Below are positions 45,719 to 53,263 of a stretch of 54,843 nt of DNA, piece after piece. Below the pieces are notes generated by a model that had not been told where the DNA came from, did not search any database, and saw only the letters and a list, made by a program, of their open reading frames with translations. Positions within the stretch are counted from its first letter, which is position 1. Each line of letters opens with the position of its first letter. A program made the translations under genes and the position numbers. The DNA is from Streptobacillus canis (GTDB taxonomy: Bacteria > Fusobacteriota > Fusobacteriia > Fusobacteriales > Leptotrichiaceae), in the NCBI RefSeq assembly GCF_009733925.1, contig NZ_WOEI01000008.1, forward strand, positions 1 to 54,843, given 5' to 3'.

Positions 45719-47032
45719 TTAACCATGTAAATTCTATAGTTTTTTTGTATTTGATAAAGCTCGTCCATAGTAGATTTTGTAGAAGAATACTCTTGCATTA
45801 GGGTATTCTTTTTTTCTTGCAATTTATCAAGTCTATCTAAAATATCCTTAGAATTTAGGAGCTTGGAATAGGATTTTTTAAGCTCTGAAAGGGAATTTTC
45901 ATATAGGGTAATTTGAGCTTTGTATTCTTCAAAAAATGCCTTATCAGACGAATTAGCCTTATATTCCTTATAGTATTGTCTGTTTTTTTTACTGTATGAA
46001 CTTGTTCCATAGTGGCAGAAAGCTCCTGTATTTCCTTATCAATAGCCTTGATTTTATCCTGTAAATTTTGCCTTTCATCAGCTGTTTTTTGGATATACTC
46101 GTCAAGCTGCTTAACAGATTTAATTCCTTGTTCTCTAAGAAAGATGACAGACTCAGCTATTGTATTAAGGTTATGTTTGGTTGCCCAATATTCATAGCCT
46201 TTGCTTTCTTTTACTTTTATATTGGTGTTCATATCAATAACATTGCCGATCCGTTTTTTGACAGTAGGAGTCTTGATAAACTCTCTTTCTGCAATGCGTT
46301 CTTTTAATTTTTCTTCGGTGTAATCTTCTCCGATAGTTTTAGCCCTTGTAAATCTCGCCTTATTTTTTGGCTTAAAAGCAATGTGTTTGCCATATTTAAT
46401 TTCACAGCCAAGATCAGCCATCTTTTTTAGAAACTCATCCCAATCCTTAGACTGTTTTATCATTCTGTCAATGTCAAATTGAAGCCTGCTTTTCCAAGAA
46501 GTACCACGCTTTACCTGTTCGTTTTCATACCAAGACTTACCGTTAGTCTTATATTTTTTCTTATAGCTTTCATAAAACTCATCAATGACAGATAGGTTAT
46601 TTTCTTTGCACGATTTATCACTGTGATACCTGATTTTATGATAGCTTTTCTTATTAGACTGGTAGCACTTACCCGTTATCATATTTACATTATTAAAGAT
46701 GATGTGATTATGAATATGCCCCTTATCTATGTGAGTAGATAAGACAAATTCATACTCATTTTTAATATCTTTTTGAATAACTTCATACCGATTTGGTGTG
46801 CCATTTCAGTCGTAGTTTCGTCCGGTAAAAAGGATTGAATGAGATGTCTTGCAAGAACAGTTCCCTTTGTTCCTGCATCATTTCGTGTCCTTAAAAATTC
46901 AGTATGAGCAGTTGACTCATGGCATTTATGCGTGCTGACTAAAATCTGCTCGTCTGTTTTATCTCCATTTACAATGTATTCGATAGCAAGATTAAGAGTC
47001 GATTTGATAGGGTGTATTTTTGTAATAGCCAT
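45703..47032 (-). pseudogene. MOBP-type relaxase, broken by two one-base deletions
   Basis: The relaxase nicks oriT and leads the DNA strand in transfer. The N-terminal part (complement of 46727-47032) begins AITKIHPIKSTLNLAIEYIVN and reads HQIGMK before shifting. In the next frame the HUH zinc motif THIDKGHIHNHIIFNNVN lies at about 46690-46735, followed by a long helical part (to about 45995). A second shift occurs in a run of eight A residues (complement of 45983-45990). The third frame continues NRQYYKEYKA... to a stop at 45703-45705. Each break is fixed by adding one base. Gene order with mobC upstream is standard. Confidence 0.82.
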
Positions 47033-47037
47033 AAAAA

Positions 47038-47388
47038 CTAATCACCTCCGGAAGTCCTGTTAAGCAGCAGGGAATGAATTTGCCATAGCTCTTTTGAGAA
47101 ATGTTTAATCTCTTTTTTCATATCATTAATGTCCTCTTCGTAAATTACACCTGTTGAATTTACTCGCTTTGCAATCTGATTGATGTTATTTGTGACATTT
47201 GAAAGCAAGCCTTGTAAATCTCGGAAAGGCTCTAAATCCACTTGATAAATTTCCTTTTCTAAAACGCATTTGCGGATAAAATGGCTCATATTTCTACACT
47301 TTGCAAGTTTTCTTTTATCTTCAAAAAGAGCCTTTTCTTCTTCTGTTAGTTTAATTTCAAGTCTTTCATTTCGTATTCTATTTGCCAT
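47038..47388 (-). CDS. MobC-like relaxosome protein
   Basis: A 116-residue ribbon-helix-helix-like protein: ERLEIKLTEEEKALFEDKRKLAKCRNMSHFIRKCVLEKEIY, then NVTNNINQIAKRVNSTG and a helical C-terminus. This is the MobC (PF05713) pattern. It binds near oriT and helps the relaxase open the strands. A GGAGGAAC ribosome binding site precedes the ATG (complement of 47386-47388). The stop is 6 bases before the relaxase start. Confidence 0.82.
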   Translation of the reverse strand: MANRIRNERLEIKLTEEEKALFEDKRKLAKCRNMSHFIRKCVLEKEIYQVDLEPFRDLQGLLSNVTNNINQIAKRVNSTGVIYEEDINDMKKEIKHFSKELWQIHSLLLNRTSGGD

Positions 47389-47448
47389 AGGTAGTTCCTC
47401 CTTTGAATGTATTTCGGGGTCTTAGGGTTCTCCCTAACAAGCCAAAAA

Positions 47449-47530
47449 TTGATAAAAAAAGAAGCAGTTCCCAGAGGGCTGCTTCATCAATTTTTTCGTA
47501 AGTGTCCGTACACTTACTGTGCTTGCTACA
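47449..47530. other. putative origin of transfer (oriT) with two inverted repeats
   Basis: Upstream of mobC, GAAGCAG/CTGCTTC (47461-47467/47479-47485) is flanked by TTGAT/ATCAA. It is followed by GTAAGTGT-CCGT-ACACTTAC (47498-47517), a perfect 8-bp repeat with a 4-base loop. After it comes TGTGCTTGCTACA, a plausible nick region. The location next to mobC-relaxase and absence of genes fit an oriT. The first repeat plus the T-run could instead be a terminator. Confidence 0.5.
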
Positions 47531-47636
47531 AAAGAATGATTATGGTAGAAAGCATTAAGCAAGTTTTAAATGTATATCTTATATTATACCAAATGAGATA
47601 AGTAATGTCATCAGAATTGAAAAAATGCTTTTAATA

Positions 47637-47668
47637 TGACAACATATGTCAAGTTAATATGGTATAAT
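47637..47668 (+). promoter_or_regulatory. promoter and operator of the WYL regulator gene
   Basis: The palindrome TGACA-ACATA-TGTCA (47637-47651) is followed 11 bases later by TATAAT (47663-47668). It covers the -35 region. The same palindrome and spacing occur at 48587-48619 in front of the zinc-ribbon gene, so this is the likely binding site of the WYL regulator and the gene is probably autoregulated. Confidence 0.65.
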
Positions 47669-47690
47669 AAATATAGGAGATGTTAAGACG

Positions 47691-48589
47691 ATGAAAGATA
47701 ATAGGCTATTTAGGATACTATATTATATTTTAGAAAAGGGAAAAGTTACAGCAAGCGAACTTGCTGATAAATTTGAGGTATCAGTCAGAACAATTTATAG
47801 AGATATTGACTCTATCAGTAGTGCAGGTATTCCCATTTATGCGTTGCAAGGAAAGGGTGGTGGAATAGAAATTGCTGAGGATTTTGTTCTTAGTAAATCA
47901 CTACTGTCTGAAAACGAGAAACAACAAATTATGTCAGCTCTTCAGGGATTGGAGAATACAACAATACAACATGAGAATGAGCTTCTAACAAAACTATCCG
48001 CACTCTTTAAAATAAAAATACCAGTTGGATAGAAGTTGATTTTAATAATTGGCAAAACAATAAGATGTATGAAAAAACATTTAATGATATTAAGTCCGCA
48101 ATTTTAAGTAAGAACATTGTTTCATTCACATATTTTAGCAGTAATGAAAAAGAAACAAGCAGAAGAGTTAAACCTGTGAGATTGCTTTTCAAGAGTCAGG
48201 ATTGGTATCTATATGCCCTATGTTTACTCAGAAATGATTTCAGATATTTCAAATTGTCCAGGATAAAGAATTTAGAAATCCATACTGAAAAGTTTGATGA
48301 CAACTTTGAAGATGTAATACTCAAAAAAGAAACGCCACATGAGAATACAGTGAATATAAAAGTTAAGTTTGATCGAAAAGTTGCTTTCAGGGTATATGAT
48401 GAACTAAACGGAGAAATTACAGAAGATAATGACGGAAATTTATATACTGAAATAGAAATACCGAATGACTATAACTTATATAATTATATTTTTTCATTTG
48501 GAGATGAAGCAGAAGTATTGGAACCTGAAGAAGTTAGAATGCAAATTAAAAAAATGATAAATAAAATGGCAGAAAAATATATAATATGA
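47691..48589 (+). pseudogene. YafY-type HTH/WYL transcriptional regulator, split by a one-base deletion
   Basis: The first frame (to 48032) has an HTH_11 domain: LFRILYYILEKGKVTASELADKFEVSVRTIYRDIDSISSAGIPI. It ends shortly after LTKLSALFKI. Adding one A in the run near 48018 continues the frame as TSWIEVDFNNWQNNKMYEKTF and on to the WYL domain (SFTYFSSNEKETSRRVKPVRLLFKSQDWYLYALC). The stop is at 48587-48589. WYL regulators sense ligands or nucleic acid and control nearby genes. Its stop codon lies inside the second copy of the palindromic operator, so it and the operon behind it are physically linked. Confidence 0.8.
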
Positions 48590-48619
48590 CAGATGGTGTC
48601 AAGTATGGTGAGATATAAT
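48587..48619 (+). promoter_or_regulatory. promoter and operator of the zinc ribbon/ClbS/radical SAM operon
   Basis: TGACA-GATGG-TGTCA (48587-48601), then AAGT and, 12 bases after the palindrome, TATAAT (48614-48619). This is the second copy of the element seen at 47637. In both, TGTCAAGT is identical. Confidence 0.65.
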
Positions 48620-48650
48620 TATCTTAAATAAAGATAAGGAGGAATAAAAA

Positions 48651-48914
48651 ATGGATACGAAATATTGTCAATGTTGTGGCATGCCTATGGGAGAGGAAAC
48701 AGAGCTTTATGGTACAAATTCAGATGGAAGCGTAAATGAAGATTATTGTAAGTATTGCTTTGAGAAAGGCGAATTTACTTTTAAGGGAACAATGGAGGAA
48801 ATGATTGAGATATGCGTTCCTCATGTAGTCGAAGCCAATAAAGATATGAATGAAGATAGTGCAAGAAAAATGATGATGGAGTTTTTCCCAACTCTAAAGA
48901 GATGGAAGGAGTAA
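48651..48914 (+). CDS. putative zinc-ribbon protein
   Basis: An 87-residue protein with the pattern CQCCGMPMGEETELYGTNSDGS...EDYCKYCFEKGEF, two Cys pairs forming a zinc ribbon (Zn_ribbon_2-like). A helical C-terminus follows. Function unknown. GAGGAATAAAA precedes the start. It is first in the three-gene operon. Confidence 0.78.
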   Translation: MDTKYCQCCGMPMGEETELYGTNSDGSVNEDYCKYCFEKGEFTFKGTMEEMIEICVPHVVEANKDMNEDSARKMMMEFFPTLKRWKE

Positions 48915-48920
48915 AAAATT

Positions 48921-49463
48921 ATGCCAAGACCAACGACAAAAAATGATTTAATGATTGCTGCTAAGGAAAACTATGAAAAGTTAAATTTATTTATCTCAAA
49001 GATGACTGAGGAAGAGTTAAATACACCATTTGACTTTTCAAAAGATGAAAAGAAAAAAGAAGCCCACTGGAAAAGAGATAAGAATCTAAGAGATGTTTTA
49101 ATCCATCTCTATGAGTGGCATCAGCTTATTTTGAATTGGGTACATTCCAATCAAAAGGGAGAAGAAAAACCGTTTTTGCCTGAGCCGTACAATTGGAAAA
49201 CTTATGGAGATATGAATGTAGAATTTTGGAAGAAACATCAAAATACTTCTCTTGAAGACGCAACTAAAATGTTTCATAAATCCCATAGAGATGTTTTAGA
49301 GTTGGCTGAAAAATTTACAAGTGAAGAATTGTTTTCCAAAGGCGTCTACAAGTGGACAGTGGGGAGTACACTGGGTTCCTATTTTGTAAGTACCACTGCA
49401 AGCCATTATGATTGGGCAATGAAAAAATTAAAAGCCCATCAGAAAAAATGCAAATCAAAATAA
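48921..49463 (+). CDS. ClbS/DfsB family four-helix-bundle protein
   Basis: A 180-residue protein starting PRPTTKNDLMIAAKENYEKL. It contains DVLIHLYEWHQLILNW and the C-terminal STTASHYDWAMKKLK, the pattern of the ClbS/DfsB family (formerly DUF1706) in the DinB superfamily. ClbS protects colibactin producers by hydrolysing the toxin's cyclopropane warhead. Whether this one meets a DNA-alkylating compound is inference. It starts 6 bases after the zinc-ribbon gene and ends directly before the radical SAM gene. Confidence 0.78.
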   Translation: MPRPTTKNDLMIAAKENYEKLNLFISKMTEEELNTPFDFSKDEKKKEAHWKRDKNLRDVLIHLYEWHQLILNWVHSNQKGEEKPFLPEPYNWKTYGDMNVEFWKKHQNTSLEDATKMFHKSHRDVLELAEKFTSEELFSKGVYKWTVGSTLGSYFVSTTASHYDWAMKKLKAHQKKCKSK

Positions 49464-50336
49464 TTGGAACAGGATAGTAAAGTACATTTTACAAAGGTAA
49501 AAGGAATATTATCTTCAAAAAATGGAATGAATTTGTTCAGAAGCTGCACTCACGGTTGTATTTATTGCGACTCAAGAAGCAACTGCTACCGGATGAACCA
49601 TAAATTTGAAGATGTAGAAGTAAAGGAAAATGGAATCAGTCTTTTGGAAGAGAACCTAAAACGAAAGCGGAAAAAATGTATGATTGGTTTAGGTTCTATG
49701 ACTGATCCATACATTAAAGAGGAACTTGGACTAAATTATACAAGACAGGCACTTGAGATAATAAATAAATTTGGCTTCGGTGTAACGCTTACAACAAAGT
49801 CAGCTAATGTTTTAAGGGATTTAGACTTATTGAAAGAAATAAATTCAAAAACAAAATGTGTAATTCAAATGACACTAACGACTTATGATGAAGAACTTTG
49901 TAAAAAGATAGAGACTAATGTTTCAACGACAAAAGAAAGGGTTGAAGCATTAAAAATATTGCGTGATGAGGGAATACCAACAGTAGTTTGGTTAACACCG
50001 ATATTACCATTTATTAACGATACGGAAGAAAATATTCTTGGGATTTTAAACTGCTGCAAGGAAGCAAAAGTGTTTGGAATAGTATGCTTTGGTATGGGAG
50101 TTACACTCAGAGAGGGAAATAGAGAATATTTTTATTCGCAGTTAGATAAAAAGTTTCCAAAGCTGAAAGAACAATACATCAGAGAATATGGCAATAGTTA
50201 TGTGGCAAACAGCGTAAACAATAAAAAACTAATGGGTGTATTTCACGAATTCTGTGAGCGGAACGGTATCGTTCATGATAATGAAGCAATATTTAACTAT
50301 TTGGGACTATTTGAGGGAAAGGACATCTCAAAGTAG
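49464..50336 (+). CDS. radical SAM protein of the SPL (spore photoproduct lyase)-like group
   Basis: A 290-residue radical SAM enzyme with the cluster motif CTHGCIYC and the surrounding RSCTHGCIYCDSRSNCYRMNH block. IGLGSMTDPY and the LTTKSANVLRDLDLL block follow. Such SplB/Rv2578c-like proteins are commonly linked to DNA repair, but their substrates are mostly unknown. It begins with TTG right after the ClbS stop codon (a good ATG is lacking). With ClbS this forms a possible DNA-damage or toxin-response cassette. Confidence 0.78.
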   Translation: MEQDSKVHFTKVKGILSSKNGMNLFRSCTHGCIYCDSRSNCYRMNHKFEDVEVKENGISLLEENLKRKRKKCMIGLGSMTDPYIKEELGLNYTRQALEIINKFGFGVTLTTKSANVLRDLDLLKEINSKTKCVIQMTLTTYDEELCKKIETNVSTTKERVEALKILRDEGIPTVVWLTPILPFINDTEENILGILNCCKEAKVFGIVCFGMGVTLREGNREYFYSQLDKKFPKLKEQYIREYGNSYVANSVNNKKLMGVFHEFCERNGIVHDNEAIFNYLGLFEGKDISK

Positions 50337-50411
50337 CTTAGTTTTTTTGACTTAATCTGACTAAGGGGGGGTGAAATATTTATAAAATTATAATTAAGGA
50401 GGGATTTATTA

Positions 50412-50489
50412 ATGAAAGTGTTAATTTTTAACATATACGATACAAATATAATAATGTCCCTTTTTTACAACCTTTTTTTCATTATTTAA
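50412..50489 (+). CDS. possible 25-residue hydrophobic peptide
   Basis: A frame beginning ATGAAAGTG behind AAGGAGGG. It encodes a short hydrophobic peptide (MKVLIFNIYDTNIIMSLF...) ending in TAA. It is the only coding signal between the radical SAM gene and the next terminator. It could be a toxin-like or leader peptide or chance; support is only the ribosome binding site. Confidence 0.25.
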   Translation: MKVLIFNIYDTNIIMSLFYNLFFII

Positions 50490-50520
50490 TCATGATAATT
50501 TAGTATTTTTCTTCCATTAC

Positions 50521-50561
50521 GGAGGACTCGGTATGTTCAAATGCCGAAGTCCTCCTTTTTT
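50521..50561 (+). terminator. strong terminator before the sigma-like gene
   Basis: GGAGGACT...AGTCCTCC with inner CGGTAT/ATGCCG pairing, followed by TTTTTT. It separates the cassette from the element backbone. Confidence 0.88.
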
Positions 50562-50603
50562 GTCTGAAAAACAAACAGACAAAAAAGAAATGGAGGAAAC
50601 TTT

Positions 50604-51014
50604 ATGGCAAAAGAGTATTACCTTTATGTCAGCTGACAAAAGGTGAAAGTCAGTGAAGATATTTATAAAGTCTACTGGCGAGAAAAAGAACACGAAAAGT
50701 ATTTGGAGCAGGTGGACAGAAAAAACCACTTGCTCTTTTTTTCGTCATTAGATCATGATGGACATTATGTTGATAATATCATAGATGAAAATGTTGATGT
50801 AGCAAAGATTGTGGAAATACAAATGATGATTGAATCATTGAGATATGCTATATCAAAGCTGAACGATGAAGAAAGAGACATCATAGAGCGTTTGTACTTT
50901 AATGACGAAACGCTTCGTTCAGTAGCAAGATTAAAAAGTATTACACATCCGGCTTTAATCAAGAGAAGAAATAAAATCCTTGAGAAACTGAAAAAGTTTA
51001 TTGAGGATCTATAA
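50604..51014 (+). pseudogene. sigma-70-like factor of conjugative elements, interrupted by TGA at codon 11
   Basis: From ATG 50604 (GGAGGAAAC upstream) the frame reads MAKEYYLYVS, TGA (50634-50636), then QKVKVSEDIYKVYWREKEHEKY. Related element proteins have Gly at the stop position, so GGA to TGA is likely. The rest is the region-4-like HTH (LNDEERDIIERLYFNDETLRSVARLKSITHPALIKRRNKIL). A GTG at 50643 could restart translation with most of the protein intact. Probable role: element gene regulation; unproven. Confidence 0.7.
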
Positions 51015-51050
51015 ACTTCGGTAACCAAAGGGGTCAAACTTTCCTTATAT

Positions 51051-51085
51051 AAAGTGAAGGGGAGTTTGATCTCCTTTACTTTTAT
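51051..51085 (+). terminator. terminator after the sigma-like gene
   Basis: AAAGTGAAGG (51051-51060) pairs with CCTTTACTTT (51073-51082), with further GGAG/CTCC pairing inside and T residues after it. Confidence 0.75.
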
Positions 51086-51502
51086 AAGAGATATAGCCTA
51101 TTTATGGCAAACAGGAAGATGTAAAGAAAATTCCTTTCAAATAATTGTTCTTTGACAACTGAATAGACCATGACGGGACTTTTAATTACTTAGTGAGCGA
51201 AAGAAATTTTACGCCATAACTTTCCTGCTGAAGAAATTCGGTTTAAATGAATACTGTCAAAGACAAGGATATAAGGAAACGAGCGATAAATAAATTTTCT
51301 TAAAGCAAAGAGCGAGGATAACTTTGCAAGTGATGACCTAAGTAATGATAATGATACTTCTTTAGTGAAAGCCGGCTCATCTTAACAGGGGCGGTGGTGA
51401 GATTCCAATGTTGCTGATCCTAAGCACCCGTCAATGTCATTAAACTTGGTTAGATGAGAAAATTATATATTGATTATAGAGGAATTAGAGGGAGGTGTAC
51501 GA
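51086..51502. other. 417-base gene-free region before the recombinase, possibly structured RNA
   Basis: No coding frame fits. CTCATCTTAAC (about 51387) and GTTAGATGAG (about 51450) could pair around a G/C-rich core (GGGGCGGTGGTGAGATTCC..., CACCCG), unusual for this AT-rich window. The location just before the recombinase unit suggests a control region. No T-box or known riboswitch motif was identified. Confidence 0.35.
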
Positions 51503-51670
51503 GTGGACAATGACTGGAATGGATTGGCTGATTTGATAGCAAATCTTATTACAAAGTATGCTGGTGTTTTAGATTTGGATAATCTACCAGATCCAATGCC
51601 AGTAAATAATAACAGTGAAAATGAAAATATCTTTGACATGGTAAAAACACAGATTGAGAAAATGAAATAA
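51503..51670 (+). CDS. small acidic protein preceding the recombinase
   Basis: A 55-residue acidic protein: DNDWNGLADLIANLITKYAGVLDLDNLPDPMP and a helical tail. I chose the GTG at 51503 because AGGGAGGTG lies 4-5 bases upstream. Similar small frames precede serine recombinases in related elements, in my recollection; a role as excision factor is possible but unproven. Confidence 0.55.
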   Translation: MDNDWNGLADLIANLITKYAGVLDLDNLPDPMPVNNNSENENIFDMVKTQIEKMK

Positions 51671-51754
51671 AAGTGCTATAATATACTTGAGATATAAGTC
51701 CAAACTTTTTGGAAGTATGAAAAAGATATAGAGAAATATATTGAGGTTAATGCT

Positions 51755-53263
51755 ATGTCAAAAGAGAAAATAAAAGTATACCTCTACACAAGAGTATCTA
51801 CATCAATACAGATAGATGGTTATTCTTTAGAGGCACAAAAATCAAGAATGAAGGCTTTTGCCCTTTATAATGACTATGAAATTGTTGGTGAGTATGAAGA
51901 CGCAGGTAAGTCTGGAAAATCTATTGAGGGAAGGATACAGTTTAATCGAATGATGGAAGATATAAAATCTGGCAAAGATGGAGTATCTTTTGTTCTTGTG
52001 TTTAAGCTATCAAGATTTGCAAGAAATGCTGCGGATGTTTTATCAACATTACAAACAATGCAAGATTTTGGAGTTAATTTGATTTGCGTTGAGGATGGGA
52101 TTGATTCATCCAAAGATGCAGGTAAATTGATGATTTCTGTTTTATCAGCTGTGGCTGAAATTGAAAGAGAAAATATTCGTGTTCAAACAATGGAAGGGCG
52201 TATTCAAAAGGCAAGAGAAGGGAAATGGAATGGAGGTTTTGCTCCTTATGGGTATCAGCTTGTCGATGGTAAACTGTTTATCAATGAAGAAGAAGCTGTC
52301 GCAATAAGAACTATTTTTGATCAATATGTTAATACAACCATTGGAGCTAATGGACTTTCAAAATACTTAGAAAATCATGGAATAAGAAAAATTCCAAGAC
52401 AGAATGGAAAAAATCCATTGTTCGATGCAGGTCTTATAAGAAAGATATTAAAGAATCCTGTATATAACGGGAAGATAGCTTTTGGAAGAAGAACTTTAGA
52501 AAAAGTTCATGGTACAAGAAATGAATATAAACAAGTAGAACAAGATGAATATTTAATAGCTGAAGGAATTCATGAAGCTATAATTTCTGATGAGTTATGG
52601 CAGGCTGCTCAGGTTAAGCTAAAATCTCAAGCAAAGAAATATGTGCATGTGAATAAAGGAAAAGATATACGGACACACTTACTTTCAGGAATTGTAAAAT
52701 GCCCGGTATGTGGAGTGGGAATGTTTGGCAACAAGTGTATCAAGAAAAGGAAAGATGGTACAAAGTATAAAGATTTTTATTACTATGGCTGTAAACATAG
52801 GCAGATGATGAGAGGTCATAAGTGTACTTTCAGTAAGCAAATTAGAGAGGAATTGTTAGATGATGCAGTTGCTAATGATAAGCACTACAAACGAAGAAAA
52901 CAGGACTTAGACGATAGACTTTATCGTATGTACGATAAAATTGAAGAATTAGAATCATTCTTAATTGATGCGAAAGCAAAAAAACAAACTATTGAAGCTG
53001 AAAAACTTACAGGAGATAATATATATAAAGTTCTGATCTATTTTGATAAACTCTACAAGGAAATGAATGATGTGGAGCGTAGACAGTTAATTACAGCTTT
53101 GATTTCTGAAATTCAAATTTACGAAGAAAAGCAACCGAATGGACAATGGCTAAAATCAATTACTTTTAAACTTCCTATCATCGATGAAGATTTAAATATA
53201 GGTTTGGACAATGATGAACAAGTTGAGACTGTTGTATTATTATCTAAAAAAAGTGAGTACTAG
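51755..53263 (+). CDS. large serine recombinase of the element, ending in host rlmD codons
   Basis: It cuts and joins attachment sites. The resolvase domain (1-150) has the catalytic Ser15 in YTRVSTSIQIDGYSLEAQ and the arginine block FKLSRFARN. The recombinase domain follows (EGKWNGGFAPYGYQLVDGKL..., ILKNPVYNGKI), then the zinc ribbon (CPVCGVGMFGNKC, YYGCKHRQMMRGHKC). The protein has 502 residues; after REELLDDAVA it jumps to NDKHYKRRK, so it seems to lack about 60 residues of the zinc/coiled-coil region present in relatives (from memory). The last 12 codons, ETVVLLSKKSEY, are the old rlmD 3' end. Excision would remove that stop. Confidence 0.88.
   Translation: MSKEKIKVYLYTRVSTSIQIDGYSLEAQKSRMKAFALYNDYEIVGEYEDAGKSGKSIEGRIQFNRMMEDIKSGKDGVSFVLVFKLSRFARNAADVLSTLQTMQDFGVNLICVEDGIDSSKDAGKLMISVLSAVAEIERENIRVQTMEGRIQKAREGKWNGGFAPYGYQLVDGKLFINEEEAVAIRTIFDQYVNTTIGANGLSKYLENHGIRKIPRQNGKNPLFDAGLIRKILKNPVYNGKIAFGRRTLEKVHGTRNEYKQVEQDEYLIAEGIHEAIISDELWQAAQVKLKSQAKKYVHVNKGKDIRTHLLSGIVKCPVCGVGMFGNKCIKKRKDGTKYKDFYYYGCKHRQMMRGHKCTFSKQIREELLDDAVANDKHYKRRKQDLDDRLYRMYDKIEELESFLIDAKAKKQTIEAEKLTGDNIYKVLIYFDKLYKEMNDVERRQLITALISEIQIYEEKQPNGQWLKSITFKLPIIDEDLNIGLDNDEQVETVVLLSKKSEY
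53225..53263. other. attR: displaced 3' end of host rlmD
   Basis: Codons ETVVLLSKKSEY and TAG. This is the usual RlmD C-terminus (ETVxLLS) and it continues, in the same frame, the host codons PHL of the left side. The stretch is AT-rich like the host. Joining 34571 to 53225 would regenerate an intact rlmD of about 467 codons. Confidence 0.78.

Larger units (their letters stand above)
34575..53230. mobile_element. degenerate integrative/mobilizable element (about 18.7 kb) in rlmD
   Basis: The element is bounded by matching Glu-Thr-Val codons in rlmD (left) and at the end of the serine recombinase gene (right). Its backbone genes are higher in G+C than the host and resemble conjugative elements of Firmicutes: CD1845-like protein, RepA-N protein, DnaC-like protein, PcfB, VirD4/TcpA, SSB, MobC, relaxase, sigma-like factor, large serine recombinase. 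No VirB4, VirB6, or CHAP/NlpC hydrolase gene is present, so it cannot encode its own mating channel. Cargo: VOC and TfoX-like proteins, a Gabija-like pair, and a WYL/ClbS/radical SAM cassette. Confidence 0.88.

Noticed and set aside
45855..46682. Independent 275-residue protein on the minus strand
   Set aside because: It is only the middle portion of the relaxase gene, with HUH motif codons open upstream of its first Met and a further frame downstream; treated as one broken gene.
47449..47495. First inverted repeat of the oriT candidate as a plain terminator
   Set aside because: Not fully rejected: the T-run would fit a + strand terminator, but there is no + strand gene upstream of it, only the mobC gene reading away, so an oriT role is preferred.
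35982..50636. Several in-frame TGA codons (RepA, sigma-like factor, IS110) as a sign of recoded TGA
   Set aside because: Core genes prmC and queA end in TGA with the next gene starting in ATGA overlaps, so TGA is a normal stop here. The residues expected at the TGA sites also differ (Gly, Trp, and probably a polar residue).
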